Positions 1-11,876 of a stretch of DNA of 64,000 bases are shown here, one piece after another (within the stretch, counting starts at the first letter, position 1; every line of letters begins with the position of its first letter). Under the pieces are notes generated by a model. It ran no database searches and was not told the origin of the DNA. It saw only the letters and a program-made list of their open reading frames with translations. A program made the translations under genes and the position numbers. The stretch is from NCBI RefSeq assembly GCF_029407905.1, contig NC_073634.1:22023501-22087500 (forward strand), written 5' to 3'. The DNA is from Bubalus kerabau. Lineage: Eukaryota > Chordata > Mammalia > Artiodactyla > Bovidae.

Positions 1-226
1 GGTCTGGGAAGATCCCACATGATGAGGGGCAACAAAGCCCATGAACCACCACTACTGAACCTGAACTGCAGAGTCTGATCCACACAAGGGAAGTCAACAC
101 AACGAGAAGCCCGAGTGCCACAACTTGAGAGTAACCCCACTCGCCGCAGCTAGAGAAGGTCAGCACACAGCAAGGAAGACCCAGAGCAGCCATGAATAAA
201 TAAATATTAAACACACACACACACGC
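1..226 (+). mobile_element. CHR-2-like tRNA-derived SINE, cut by the window edge
   Basis: The end of a cetartiodactyl CHR-type SINE. The left end is outside the window. The stretch AACCCCACTCGCCGCAGC, the AGCAAGGAAGACCC motif and the final AATAAATAAAT tail are typical. An AC dinucleotide run (about 211-224) follows the tail. The element lies in FEZ2 intron 3, antisense to the gene. Confidence 0.8.
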
Positions 227-478
227 ATAATCTACTTGAGACGTGCCAGAACTGGATCACAGTTACAGTTAAAGCAAGTGACAGAGAATTTACCGTATGC
301 CACATCCAAGTACTCAATCTCAAGCTATTTAATAAAATTGACATAAAATTTACAAAATACAAAAGTGTAAAACCTTTACACATAAAGCAAGAAATTCTTG
401 CTTTGGCAGGAAAGTTTTCCTTTAACAACAGAAAAAGAATTTCATATATTAATTCAAGGGAAGATAGAGGGATATCTA

Positions 479-600
479 GGGACTTCTCTGATGGTCTAGT
501 GGTTAGGACTCCATGCTTCCACTGCAAGGGGCAAGGGTTTGATCCCTGATGGAGGAGCTAAGATCCTGCATGCCACGTGGCCAAAACAAATGTTTGCCAA
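479..600 (+). mobile_element. Truncated CHR-type SINE
   Basis: Begins with a diverged GGACTTCCCTGGTGGTC-like tRNA-derived head with degenerate A and B boxes (TGGTCTAGTGGTTAGGA and GGTTTGATCC). It ends at CATGCCACGTGGCC with an A-rich tail and lacks the long 3' body of full CHR-2 copies. Confidence 0.75.
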
Positions 601-611
601 TATAAAAGAAA

Positions 612-1188
612 AAAACAAACTTATGGTTACCAAGGGGAAGGGGAGGTAGGATAAATTAATAGTGTGGAATTAACAGATGCACACTATCATATATGGAGAA
701 GGCGATGGCACCCCACTCCAGTGCTCTTGCCTGGAAAATCCCATGAACGGGGGAGCCTGGTAGGCTGCAGTCCATGGGGTCGCTAAGAGTCAGACACGAC
801 TAAGCAACTTCCCTTTCACTTTTCACTTTCATGCATTGGAGAAGGAAATGGCAACTCACTCCAGTGTTCTTGCCTGGAGAATCCCAGGGATGGGGGAGCC
901 TGGTGGGCTGCTGTCTATGGGGTCACACCGAGTTGGACACGACTGAAGTGACTTAGCAACAACAACATCATATATATAAACAAGATAAAGATTCACTGTA
1001 TAGCACGGGGAACTATATGCAATATAATGTTATATAATATATATACACTATAATAGGTTATAACAAATCTAAACAATAAAGATATATACATACATTATGT
1101 ATAAACAAATCACTTTGCTGTATATCTGAAACTAGCACAATATTGTAAATCAACCAGACTTCAATAAAAATAACTTTAAAAAAAACAG
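612..1188 (+). mobile_element. L1 3' end, split by a BOV-A2 SINE
   Basis: Sense-strand 3' untranslated end of an artiodactyl L1. It has TGGTTACCAAGGGGAAGG at 624, the GGAACTATATGCAAT block, the CACTTTGCTGTATATCTGAAAC block and the terminal ACTTCAATAAAAA tail. The same terminal blocks recur at 35760-36535. No ORF survives. A BOV-A2 at 695-966 interrupts it and duplicates 9 bases of the L1. Confidence 0.8.
695..966 (+). mobile_element. BOV-A2 dimeric SINE inserted into L1
   Basis: Two BovA-type monomers in tandem, each starting GGAGAAGG(C/A)(G/A)ATGGCA and containing TTGCCTGGA(A/G)AATCCCA, joined by the CACTTTCATGCATT linker. Flanked by the perfect target duplication ATCATATAT (686-694 and 967-975). 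Confidence 0.9.
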
Positions 1189-2260
1189 GCCTAAGAGTTT
1201 TTTAAAAAAACTATTAGGGAAAAAATACAATATGAAGCAAGTTTAACCCTTTTAGCACCAAGGAAAAATAGAAGCAAACCTGAAGGAGAGGGGATTACAC
1301 TAATTTAGTAAGAAGAGTTTCCAAAATAGGCATTTTTAAACACAAAAACAAGACACTGAAAGAGGCAAAGAATCTGTTTCTGTCAGTCAAAAGCAGGGAT
1401 AGCTCGGTTTTCAGGCACAGAACTGAGAAGGCGATGCACTCTCAGGGTCACACCTCTCCCCAGAGAATCAGGGTCTTCCTGCACTCAGTCGTCTAACTTA
1501 CTATCCTGCTTTTTAAGCACTCTCTTCAAGCCTAGGATGATCCAACCACAAATATGATGGAGCATCAAGATGACACATTTTTAACATGCCCCTCCCAATC
1601 TTGTCATCATACATCTCTTTACTGACCTCATCTTTCCAACCTAAAAATACAGAACTCACAGTTTCAGTAGCCGTGGAATATGATTTCAGGAAGAAGTTCG
1701 TGCACCACAGTTTGACAATACAGCAGAAGTGGGAAGAGTATTCAGAAAATGAGAAAGCTGATTCAACAGGTTTTAAATGAATACAGGGCTGACATTATTA
1801 GAGCATTCCACAGGAATAATGCTCACTTCTTTCCTGGGTATACAATACGGACTTCTAGTAAGTGCTAATGACTTCTCCATAGGTTTTAGAGAAACTAGGT
1901 AATTTCTGCACAGATATAGTTTTCCCATGTCTGCTCAAATCTAAAGAAAGAGGAAAAATTATAGTATTTTTTCTGATTCCAGTGGAAGCAACAGCCTTCT
2001 TTTAAAGTAACCTGCTATACTGTTTTAACAGTGCTTATCTTGGAAAACTGCATATACTGAAAGATGTTCCCAACTAACATAATCCATCTGCTTCGGATTA
2101 CATATACTTTCTTCTTTCCTCAGAAGCTGTTTAGCCTCTATTACCAGAAAACACAGGGAAAATAAGTCAGTTCCAACAACCCGTCACTTAATGGCCACAC
2201 TAAGAAATGGCTATGCAGCTGAGGTTCCCTTTCCTTGATGGAGGGGACTCTCCTTTGTAC
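1189..2260. other. FEZ2 intron 3, no recognised element
   Basis: AT-rich intronic sequence next to exon 3. I recognise no repeat family, RNA gene or conserved coding piece. The 64-codon plus-strand frame at 1586-1780 has no recognisable domain or splice context. Confidence 0.6.
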
Positions 2261-2377
2261 CTGGTCTGCAGTGAAGAGGGGCTCGTCGTTAACGCAGGAG
2301 ACGATGATTGAATGCATATCCAGCTGTTCTCTCAGCTCCTCATCATCTGAGGTATCAAAGAGCAAGCTGTCACTCAT
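2261..2377 (-). CDS. FEZ2: FEZ2 coding exon 3
   Basis: This exon has 39 codons (residues about 122-160), starting MSDSLLFDTSDDEELREQL and ending NDEPLFTADQ. The acceptor is TTTGTCTTTAG|ATG and the exon is phase 0 at both ends. The piece is strongly acidic (DTSDDEE) and leads in the full protein towards the Glu-rich region and C-terminal coiled coil, which lie beyond the left edge. I place the donor at CAG|GTACAA because the known FEZ2 sequence continues after ADQ with Val and a Glu-rich stretch. That donor is weak at +4 to +6. Read-through of the intron would add 40 unrelated codons before a stop near 2141. Exons 1-3 joined give an open 160-codon frame. Confidence 0.92.
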
Positions 2378-3599
2378 CTAAAGACAAAAACGAGCCACTG
2401 TTAAAAGAAGGGCCTCTGATCACAACAAAGTCAAAGTGTCTGGGTCCAGAGGGCTGCCGAGGGAGCATCTGTTGAGAGGTTCAAAAGGCAGAGCTCGTTA
2501 CAGTTACTCTGTACCAGGCAGTATGAGAGGTACATTGCACAGCCACCTCGGACAGAAAGGAGAGTAATGCAGAATAAACATGAAATTCATAGGGGGCTGC
2601 ACACATTCCCTTTTGCCCAAACGGACATATACTTCGTTGCTTATTTCATGGGGAAGAGGGTCCAGGAAGTACAAAAACATCTGGTATTCTACAGCAATTT
2701 GTAGGGAATTACAACAAACGGGAGTGGGGGGACAGACAGGGTTAGCAGCAAATGTTAATTAATTAATGATCTAATAGGAAGATCGGTATATGTCAAAATT
2801 CCACAGAAAACAAAGTGTGTTACTTGCAGACTAACTTCTAATACAGTGAAAGATAAGCAATCAAATTCTTGGCAGAAGGGAACTGTCTACAAGGGTTATA
2901 CTTAGCTGTTCCAGTAGAACCCTCTCTTCTTCCAAAAAAGTTTCCAGCTTCCAAAAATATCTTTAACTCTCACTGTCCTGGAGATCTTCCCTTTGCCTCA
3001 CTACCATTTTTCTCCCCACTCTATGCCCCAGGATACTGACCTTTATGGACTACATCAAAGGATACCCTTGGCTCTCGATTCCCTAGTGGCCTAACACACT
3101 AGCAGATACTAGCAGGAGCTGGAAGGTGGGGCAGGGGTCGGGGGAGAAGTCTGGGCATGTATTCTGCTGTCTGTCCCCACCAGACTCCAAAGGCTGCGGC
3201 ACCTGTCGAGCTGATCTCACCTGCATGGCTACTCTCCACAGGTCCCGGTAGCTTGTTCCCCTCCTGACCTCTCTTCATGCCTAAGGCTCATGCTAAAGGG
3301 CTGCTTGCTATTGGCATCCCCAGGGTATCTGACCATGTCTAGCTCATTTGGCGTCCTCTACCCTCCCACGCCAATATCAACAGTCCCTATAATAATGGCC
3401 TCGAGTTTACTAACTGTAAAGGCCAAACGTGGAAAACCCAGCAGCTTAAAATGGACAAGCAATCATCTATCTATCATGAACCCATCATGACATGACCATT
3501 CAGACGATGAATAAAACTGAAATTAGAACTCTATTTGTCCGAAGCAGTGGAAACTGAGTTTTCAGAGAACAGATGGGCAAGGAATTATGTAAGAGGCAA
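2378..3599. other. FEZ2 intron 2, no recognised element
   Basis: Unique-looking intronic sequence immediately upstream of exon 3 in the gene's direction. It contains the TTTGTCTTTAG acceptor at its left end. Small open frames here show no domain or family resemblance. Confidence 0.6.
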
Positions 3600-3609
3600 T
3601 CATGTATTT

Positions 3610-3900
3610 TTTATTTTATTATTTATTTTTGGCTACCCTGGGTCTTCATGGCTACACACGGGCTTTCTCTAGTTGCAGCGAGCAGGGACTACTCTCTAGC
3701 TGTGGTGGGCGGGCTTCTCGTTGCAGCGGCTTCTCCTGTTACAGAGCACAAGCTCTAGAGACTGGGCTCCCACAGTGTGGAGAATGGACTCAGCCGGTCC
3801 ACAGCATGGGGAATCTTCCCAGACCGGGGATCAAACCTGTGGTCACTGCATTGGCAGGCAGACTCTTCACCACTCACTGGACCGCCAGGGAAGTCCACAG
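3610..3900 (-). mobile_element. Near-full-length CHR-2 SINE with target duplication
   Basis: On the plus strand it begins as a T-rich tail complement, passes through GTTGCAGCGAGCAGGGAC and ATCTTCCCAGACC, and ends CCGCCAGGGAAGTCC, the complement of the SINE head. It is flanked by the perfect 10-base duplication TCATGTATTT (3600-3609 and 3901-3910). It lies in FEZ2 intron 2, in the sense orientation of the gene. Confidence 0.9.
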
Positions 3901-3960
3901 TCATGTATTTCTAACAGATAGTATATAATTTAAAACAATAGTATTTTACTTGGGAAAATT

Positions 3961-4058
3961 ATTTATATAATATATACACACACATAAGTATATACATATG
4001 CATATATATATATAATTGTATATATGTGTATATATATAAATATATTATATATATATAA
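3961..4058. repeat. AT-rich (TA)n microsatellite
   Basis: Alternating TA/CA/TG runs, including several ATATATATATA stretches. Likely length-polymorphic and able to form cruciforms. Confidence 0.85.
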
Positions 4059-4633
4059 AATTGAAGACACAATTGGATGGATGTAGGTCTCTGCTACCTT
4101 GGTAGTTTCTCACAGGTCTCACATTTAATGGTCAACACACACCACAGAGTAAAAAAAAACCTGCAGGTGAGAAATACAAGGGAAAAAAACACCAGGGTGC
4201 TGCCTCTCGTCACATTAGGCTGGGGAGGAGCCACAGCAGCCCTCCCGCTGTCTGCCACCGCGTCCACGAGGCCATGCTGCACTGCAGTGATGACACCTCG
4301 TTGGCTTTCTCACTGAACCATCAGGCTGGGAAGTTCTCCAAGAATTTACCTCTCATGTAACCTTTCTCAGAAAGCTACTCCAGAACGTGCTCCATTAAAA
4401 CCAGGAGGAAAACCAAAAAGGAAGCAGACACTGGCTCTAACCCAACAAAGAGGTGAAGGGGATTCTTGTAATGACAGTGAAGTAAAGAGCCCAGAATGAT
4501 GGCTATAGAGCTAAACCAGACAGTAACCAGTTCAGATTAGAATTGTTACTGCAGAAGGAAACAAGAAAAACACAGGAGAAAGAAAAGAGAGACTGATAGG
4601 TTGCCCAGTGTGTTTCATTTACTAAAGTGAGCT

Positions 4634-4925
4634 TTATGGCTCTGCTGCTGCTGCTGCTAAGTTGCTTCAGTCGTGTCCGATTCTGTGCGACCCCACAGAC
4701 GGCAGCCCACCAGGCTCCTCTGTCCCTGGGATTCTCCGGGCAAAAACACTGGAGTGGGTTGCCATTTCCTTCTCCAGTGCATGAAAGTGAAAAGTGAAAG
4801 TGAAGTCGCTCGGTCGTGTCCGACTCTTAGAGATCCCATGGACTGCAGCCTACCAGGCTCCTCCGTCCATGGGATTTTCCAGGCAAGAGTACTGGAGTGG
4901 GGTGCCATTGCCTTCTCCATGAATT
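4634..4925 (-). mobile_element. BOV-A2 SINE
   Basis: Antisense dimer: CTGCTGCTGCTGCTAAGT, then two monomer complements ending GGGTTGCCATTTCCTTCTCC and GGGGTGCCATTGCCTTCTCC. Short flanking duplication AGTGAGCT (4626-4633 and 4926-4933). The two 84-87 codon frames on opposite strands here are artefacts of the SINE. Confidence 0.88.
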
Positions 4926-6654
4926 AGTGAGCTAATGATAACCTAAATTAACCACAAAAAGGCAATTATTATGACCCGAAGGAAAAAAATTACAAGAGGA
5001 AATGCCATCATAAAATGTACTTAAATGTGAACTTTAAATAGTCAATACAAATGATGAAAATGCAACGAAATATTTTGACATAATTATATTGAGAAGATGA
5101 GGGAAAACCAAAGTTTTTGTGAGGATTATGGGTGGAGGGAGGGAGGACTCAGAGACTGCTAAACCCTCATCCTCTGGGTTGAAAGTCAATGGATAAAGTC
5201 TAAAGTTGAAGAATAAAATTAAGTAACATGACAGGAGAATGTTATCTGCTAGAAGAAACAGTTGAAGTAGCTGAAAGTGGCTGCTACCGGTAAGTGGAAA
5301 TCAAGGATAAGGTAAGTAGGGGAGAGACTGCTTTTTCATGTTAAGTTCTGTAGCTTTAGTTTACTTTTTTAAACTAAGTTATCCTGTTAATAAGAAAGGA
5401 GAAAGGTCAAGAGATCTCGCTCTTGATGAGAGAGGATGTTTAATTTCAAGATTGTAGAAGGACAGATGAAACGGGCCACATAAGGATGTACGATGATGCA
5501 GAGTAAACGTAAAAATTACATTCACTGATCCTAAAGTTTCAACACTCTCCTCCCCTCAAATCACGGTTCTGTGCTGTAACTCGAGGGCCATAGTTCTGTC
5601 TTATTTTTTCCCCTTAATAGACAATAGAAAGTTTTTGAATTAGTCCTAAATAACACATTATTATCTTCTATTTCTACTCTTGAACATACAAAGATGCTTT
5701 AAACAAAGTCCCTGTTTCTAAAGAAACACGCATGGTAGGAGAAAGAATATGGCTCAGGAGATATTCCTAAGGCAAAACAATTTAGAAGCATTCTATCACA
5801 TAAGCAGGATCAAGAATGGCACTGGATTTAGAACAGGTTTGCAGCTACTGCCAAAATACATGAGTGATACCAATAAGCCATTAGAATAAATTTCCATGAC
5901 AACAGAAATAATAATCCCAGACCATCTTTCCAGAGAGGGAGCCAAGCCCATTCCGCACAGAGATGGCATATGCTAAGAACTGGAATCCCTTTCAGGCTTT
6001 GAAAACTAAGCTTGGCTGTCATGGGCCTCACTCTTCACGCTCCCGTTAGGTATCGATGTGCCCTCTCTTTGCCAAGCATTCCCATCACTCCTCTCTGTGC
6101 CACGTTTAGATACAGAGCCGTGGTTCTGTTTCCCTGTACGAAACAGAAGCTGCCTCAAATGGAAAAAATGTGCCCCTGTAAGAATTTGGAACATACCAGT
6201 TGCCTTCCTCTAGAAAAGACCTATCACATTTAGAAGTGTCCCATCTTGAACATCAATTTAAAAAAAAAAATTAAAAACTGTAATCTAGGGAGCTGTAGTT
6301 TCCTGTTTGTCTCATCCTAACGCAAAAGAAATCTCTTTCCCCTTTGTCAAAAAAAATTTCATACAGACTCTGTTTTACAGTTGAAATAATCTAAAGAATG
6401 GTTTCAAAAGATAAATTTTGCATAACTCAGTTATGGAAATAATAGAGCACACAGTTGACAATTTCCCAGGTTAAAAACATTAATTACATGCTACTTAATA
6501 GAATAACATGGTTGCTTTCTACATAGTTCCTTGCTGTGCATTTGTTCTTCAGGAAATTAATATGTGCTACTCATTCCCAAGAACTAGACTTCTCATCTTA
6601 GTTGTATTCATCACCTGCGTAATCATGTGAAGATAGACAGATGTTAAGACTTCC
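4926..6654. other. FEZ2 intron 2, unassigned
   Basis: No repeat family recognised. It includes a purine-rich patch near 5140. Short open frames at 5828-6233 on both strands overlap one another and show no family resemblance. Confidence 0.55.
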
Positions 6655-6813
6655 CTGGTGGTACAATGGTTAAGAATCCGATTGCCAATGCAGAAGACAC
6701 AGGTTCAATCCTTGGTCAGGGATGATCCAACATGCCATGGGGCAACTAAGCTGTCAGCAACAAAGACCCAGTGCAGACAAAAATTAATAAAATTAATTTT
6801 TAAAAAAGATACT
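6655..6813 (+). mobile_element. CHR-type tRNA-derived SINE
   Basis: Starts AAGACTTCCCTGGTGGTAC with a B-box-like GGTTCAATCC, passes CATGCCATGGGGCAAC, and ends in an AATTAATAAAATT tail. Possible 7-base duplication CAGATGT at 6648-6654 and 6814-6820. Confidence 0.8.
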
Positions 6814-8749
6814 CAGATGTGAGATGATCATTTGTCCATTTTAACCTGCTGAGTTCTCCAGGTGAACTTGTACAATGAGCATGAGTACTAAACTCCAGGT
6901 CACTACTCATCACTATCTTTGCTTATGCCATTGCTCTGGTATTGAAAACAGTCAAAAGGCAGATAAAGGGAGTGACATCCCAAGAGGTAACCAAAGAACA
7001 ATATTCAGTAAAACTGGATTAGAGTGTCCTGTTCATGTGACTAAAGTACTTCTCTTTGAAACTATGAAAAGATCTCCTCTACCATTTTTTATTATGTCAA
7101 ACAAAGTACTCATTGCCTGGCTATTGTGGATTCAGCACTATGTTAAGTAACATAGAAAACAGTTTTAAAAACTTTCCACCATGGTCTCTGACCCTATAGT
7201 CTTACTGATGAGATTATTCATTTGTTCACTCAACAAACACTTGTCTTAGTTCTCACTATGTGCCAGGCACCGTGATAGCTACTGAGAAGACACATGCAAA
7301 GATATCTACCAGGAAGTTACAATCTAATGACAGATCCACAAACATAATTAAGAGACACCAATGATGATTTAAGACACAAATCAAGTGCTGTGAGGACCAG
7401 CACCCAGGAGACTTGGGGGTCAAACTCTGTGGGACATGTAAGTCCTTTACAATTTTCACACTCTAACAAGTGTGACCGATTCCCACAGAGAGGAGTGCAT
7501 TTTCCTTCCTTGCTGGGATTTAGTCTGTGGCTGAATGACCATCTGTCAGAGACGCTGTAAACGGGGATTCCCCCCAAGTGAGAGGTTGGATTAAGTGTCC
7601 TTTAAAGTCCCTTCCAACTCTAAAATTATATAATTCCATGAGATCAGCAAAGGCTAAAACAGTAATAGGGAGCTTCAGAGAGGAAGGGAAACTTGAACTA
7701 AGCCCAGAATGATAGCTAAGATCCAAATAAACAGAAGACAGAGGGTAAGATATTTTGCTTCATTCCTGCCCCCAAATGTATGTCAGGTCAGCCTGCAAAA
7801 CAGCTTAAGGAGATTAATAACTGGAACAAATAAATCCTGTATGTAATAGAATACAAAGAAATATAGTCAGAATCCTATATTTTACTAGAAAATAGTAGGC
7901 AGCAAGCTTTTCTGAATCACACTTTTAAGAAAATCGTTTCAGAAAACATTAACAATACTATTTAAAATACAATCCTACTGCGTTATACTCCCAGAAATTA
8001 CACAAATACACTTAATGAAATATAGAGCATGCCAAAAGAGCTGGCATGAGTTCACACTGCTATTTGATGATGAATTTAAATAGTCCGGCCCTGAAACTTC
8101 CATTTGGCCTCCTTTCTCGTCAGCGTTAAACCACACCGTGATTTTCCACTTAAAGCGATTCTCTTCCCTTTTCTGTCCCCTTTGCTGTTCTTCCACCTGT
8201 GCTCACAAGCCTTACTCAAGGTGTCTTCACTTTACAGTTCCAAGACATACATAGCAGCCTCCAACAGTCAGCCAAGAACACATCAAAAAGCCAAGACTTG
8301 AATGAAATGTCTTTTAAAGGTTCTCCAATATTCAAACATGTTACATCCAGCATCAAATTCATCAGAAAGTTAACTCTCTGTAGACACTCCAGAATCCTCC
8401 ATATATTAAATCAAAGCCTAAGGTTCTTACCGAGCATTCTCAACGTATCAAAGTTATGTTATTTAAGCTAGGAAAAAAAAAAAAAATGCTGATCATTGCT
8501 GTTCATACACAGGTGATGAAAATTTACCTAAACATAAAAAAGGTGAGTTTGTGCTAGGGAAGAACTGGAGGGAAATGTTAGCAAGTGGACAGTAGCAAAA
8601 ACCAAGATGGCAACAGAAGACCACTTCACTTGCCATAAGCTTGGAAATAAGAAGCAACTCAATGAATTGTGGTTAGATAGAAACACTACTTTTTAGTTCC
8701 ATTATCAGAATCAGTTATTCAGAAACTATTGGTGCAAATCCTAACTTAC
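6814..8749. other. FEZ2 intron 2 with an L2-like relic
   Basis: Around 7205-7330 lies an old L2-like 3' fragment in plus orientation (CATTTGTTCACTCAACAAAC followed by a diverged CTATGTGCCAGGCACCGTG and a CAAGGAAGTTACAATCTA-like block). The remainder is unassigned. An A-run occurs at about 8470-8484. Open frames at 7256-7726 are not recognisable proteins. Confidence 0.55.
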
Positions 8750-8858
8750 CCCTTTTTCTGAGAGATTCAGAGTAAGCAAATGTAAGGTCCTAGTATGGGA
8801 TGACTTCCAGTCTACAGGCATTACATTTCCGTAATTATCTGTCAGGGCATTCCATATC
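8750..8858 (-). CDS. FEZ2: FEZ2 coding exon 2
   Basis: These 109 bases complete the split Glu codon from exon 1 and add 36 residues (about 86-121), beginning IWNALTDNYGNVMPVDW and ending LTLNLSEKG. The segment is highly characteristic of FEZ proteins. The acceptor on the minus strand is a run of 15 T followed by AAG, then the exon. The donor is a strong GGG|GTAAGT. Intron phase (2 in, 0 out) matches the neighbouring exons exactly. Intron 1 is 4581 bases and intron 2 is 6372 bases by these boundaries. Without splicing the frame stops immediately after the donor (Val-Ser-stop). Confidence 0.95.
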
Positions 8859-8990
8859 CTTAAAAAAAAAAAAAAACTACAATCAATGAAAGTTAACATT
8901 CTGTCTATCATTATTAAACAGATATCTAGTACTACAGTGAAAGAGAGAACAAAAAATATCACAGCAAAAAAAAAAAAAAAAAAAAAATAG
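8859..8990 (-). other. FEZ2: Exon 2 acceptor region with two homopolymer tracts
   Basis: On the coding strand a 15-T tract (complement of 8862-8876) abuts the AAG acceptor of exon 2. A second, 21-base T tract lies about 110 bases upstream (complement of 8967-8987). The first is the polypyrimidine tract of the splice site. The second may be the tail of an old retroposon, but its body is not recognisable. Confidence 0.7.
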
Positions 8991-11430
8991 GAGGCCTACT
9001 GTTTCTCAGAAAAGCATCAACAAACCAGAGCCTCCTGAATAAGACTAAAGGAAAACCCAATCATTGGGCTGACAAGTCCTGAGGGAAGACGACGTGGAAT
9101 AGAAAACTCACAAAGTCAGCAGCTAACATTTCCACTGTCTTGTGTGCCAGGTATTACCTAAACGGTTTACATACATTCTAAGTAATTTACTTACATTAGC
9201 TCACTCAGCCCTCAAAGAGTACCATGAAGCCCCATTATTATCCCCATTTTACAGATTAGGAAACTAAACCACAAGTTAAAACAGGTAGTAAATACATTGT
9301 GCTTTATAATTACTTTTCTTTTGTAACTTCCAAACATAGACTATTTCACAGAGTGAATAATCTCTTTAACCAATGAGAAAGAATTGCCAGGAGAAGGAAT
9401 TCAGCCTCAATATGAGACTAGGGCTTAATACCTAATTGATAGTGTAAGACTAAGATAAGACGAAAAGGAAAAGAAAGGGAGTTCACAATACAATACACAG
9501 ATTCTACCCAATGCGATTACTCTTCCTTATTAACAAACAGAATTTGAGGAGGCAATAGAGTAAAATGAAAAGAGCACTTGACTAAATTCAGAAAACAGAC
9601 TCTTGTCTCCATTCGTCTTCAATCAGTCTCTGACCATGTACTTTAACTTCTGCAGGCGTTAGCTGCTCTTTTTAAAACAAGAAGCTTGGATAAGGATGGC
9701 TGACATTTCTTCCAGCTCTAACTCGAAGCATTCATTCAAATTAGTTATATTGATGAAACTTCCAAACCATACCAAAATAAGGACTGCAAACCAATTTCAT
9801 GTCCAAAATTCAGTTTCAATCCCAAAGTAATAACAACCTTTTTTTCAAAAGGCATTATATGAAAAAAAGAGTTCAGAAATATAAATGAAATTAAATTTAA
9901 TTAGTGTAAGTAAAGTTAAACATTACACAAATAAGCTATTTAATGGTAAGAGATACACACAATTTATTTTAAAAAAAAAGCTAACATTTTTAACAAGTAT
10001 CTAATTGTAAATAAGCCACTAAAAAATTGGGTGGGTTTTTTTCTAAGGGTGTAAGATACTAGGATACAAAAATAAGACCACTGGGATTATAAAAATAAGA
10101 ATGCAAGCTTCAAAACAGAGAAACAACCAACTGATTTAATGAACTGGAATTTGTCTAAAAGAGAAGCAATGGGACCACAACTGCCAAAAACAGACAATCC
10201 CCAAATGACATTTGGCTGTTGAATGCATATTAGCCTCCATGAATATGTAAACACAAAAAGCTCGAGAAAACTGGCTCATTTACCCAGAAAATCTCTCATA
10301 TGCATGGTTCATTCCTATCCTCCTCCTCTGCTGGAATCCTCATTTCCTCTAATGCCAATATGCTCAAATTGGAAACACTCCGGGTTACTAAACTTGCTGG
10401 CCCACCTCGTCCTGGGTAGAAGATTTTCAAATACTAAATGACTGACCATACACCTAACCCTGGTCAGGAACCACTAGGATACTCTAGTAGGTGAAGACAG
10501 TCCACAGTTTTTGAGGTTTGTTTTGTCTGCTGTTTGTTCTTTCTTAATTGAGGCCATAATAAAAGGACAAGTGGAGCGGAAGATTTCATGTAGAATAATT
10601 GACTGTGGGTGAATTTGATCTCCCAAGAAAATGAAGGACAAGTCACAGTCCTCTGTCTTCACCAAAGCCAGAACATTTGTGGTTGAAAGGACACAAGGCC
10701 GGACTAACTGAACGATTTCTAGAATACGCCAATCAAGACAGGAACTGCCTTCATCCTATCATAAAGCATTACAGCCAATCATCAACAACTAGCAGGGCGG
10801 CTCTTTTCCAAAAGAGGTCAAAGTCTCACTGACATTCAATCCCTCACTAGACCCTTCTCAAGTAAAACTTTAGCCAATAAGCACAATCTGCATGTAACCA
10901 AAACTAAAACTGGGACTCAGAAAAGAATAAAGTGTTCTAAGGAAGGGCCCTATCTGAGTGAAAGAGTTCTCAACTCTCTAGTTAAAGAAACAGGAATGAA
11001 CTCTATCAAGCAATGGAGAGCATGTTTATGCAACAGACCAGGGACCATGAGAGTGGTAGGCAACTCCTGCTTAGAAAAGATTGATTTCTTATGCATTCCC
11101 AAATCAAGCAACATGCAGGACCACCAATGTAATATCTATGAAAAATCATTATCAAGAGTAACAAAAGTTTTGTATCAACCTAAGATTTAAGCAAAGGCTA
11201 AAATACACTCCTTTTCAGACAGTACAGGTGAATGAAAAATAGGGAATCTTCTCTGTGTACAAGCTACTAATTCATTTTGATAAGTTACTGTTGATAAACC
11301 CAAATATATAATAAATATGATTTTAAAATCCAGAGTACATCCTGAGTCTACTGATTCTGAGTATATAAATCTATGCATAACACTATCTTCTCTTTGGGAA
11401 TAGACTGTTTAAAATGTCTTTTGCCACTGA
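8991..11430. other. FEZ2 intron 1 with a MIR/L2-type relic
   Basis: At 9120-9290 a MIR-like segment in plus orientation is recognisable from GTGCCAGGTATTACCTAAAC, TTAGCTCACTCAGCCCTCA and TATCCCCATTTTACAGATTA. The rest is AT-rich intronic DNA with no family I can name. No coding exon is visible. Confidence 0.6.
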
Positions 11431-11640
11431 CTGCAGGCTCAGTCGTGTCCAACTCTTTGTGATCCTATGGATAGTAGCCCACCAGGCTCCTCTGTCCATG
11501 GGATTCTTCAGGCAAGAATACTGGAGTGGGTTGCCATTTCCTATTCCAGGGGATCCTCCCAACACAGGGATCAAACCTGTGTCTCTTGCACTGGCAGGGG
11601 ATTCTTCACCACTGCGAAGCACCTGGGAAGCTTGCCTATC
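11430..11640 (-). mobile_element. Bov-tA SINE
   Basis: Antisense copy. GCTCAGTCGTGTCCAACTC at one end is shared with the BovB 3' end, with GAGTGGGTTGCCATTTCC in the middle. The complement of a tRNA-Glu-derived head (GGGATCAAACCTGTGTCTC, TTCTTCACCACTG) is at the other end. Confidence 0.85.
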
Positions 11641-11876
11641 TGTGTGTATAATATCCAATCATAAACTCCTCCTTCTCTGCCGGGGCAGAACACGGCACAG
11701 AGGTACCAATGAAAAGACATAGTGTCTAAACAGAGCTGGCCCTGAACCACTGCTAGCTAAGCCACTGGCCTCCATTCCCAACTCCCTCCTCCTAATCTTC
11801 TGATTCACAGAGGAAAGAAAACCATCAAATGACAAGCCCCACCCTTTGCCCATGGAGCCTTCTCTCAAGCATTCTT

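Noticed and set aside
6012..6233. Small overlapping frames on both strands within FEZ2 intron 2 as possible alternative exons
   Set aside because: No good flanking splice pair in phase and no similarity to FEZ proteins.
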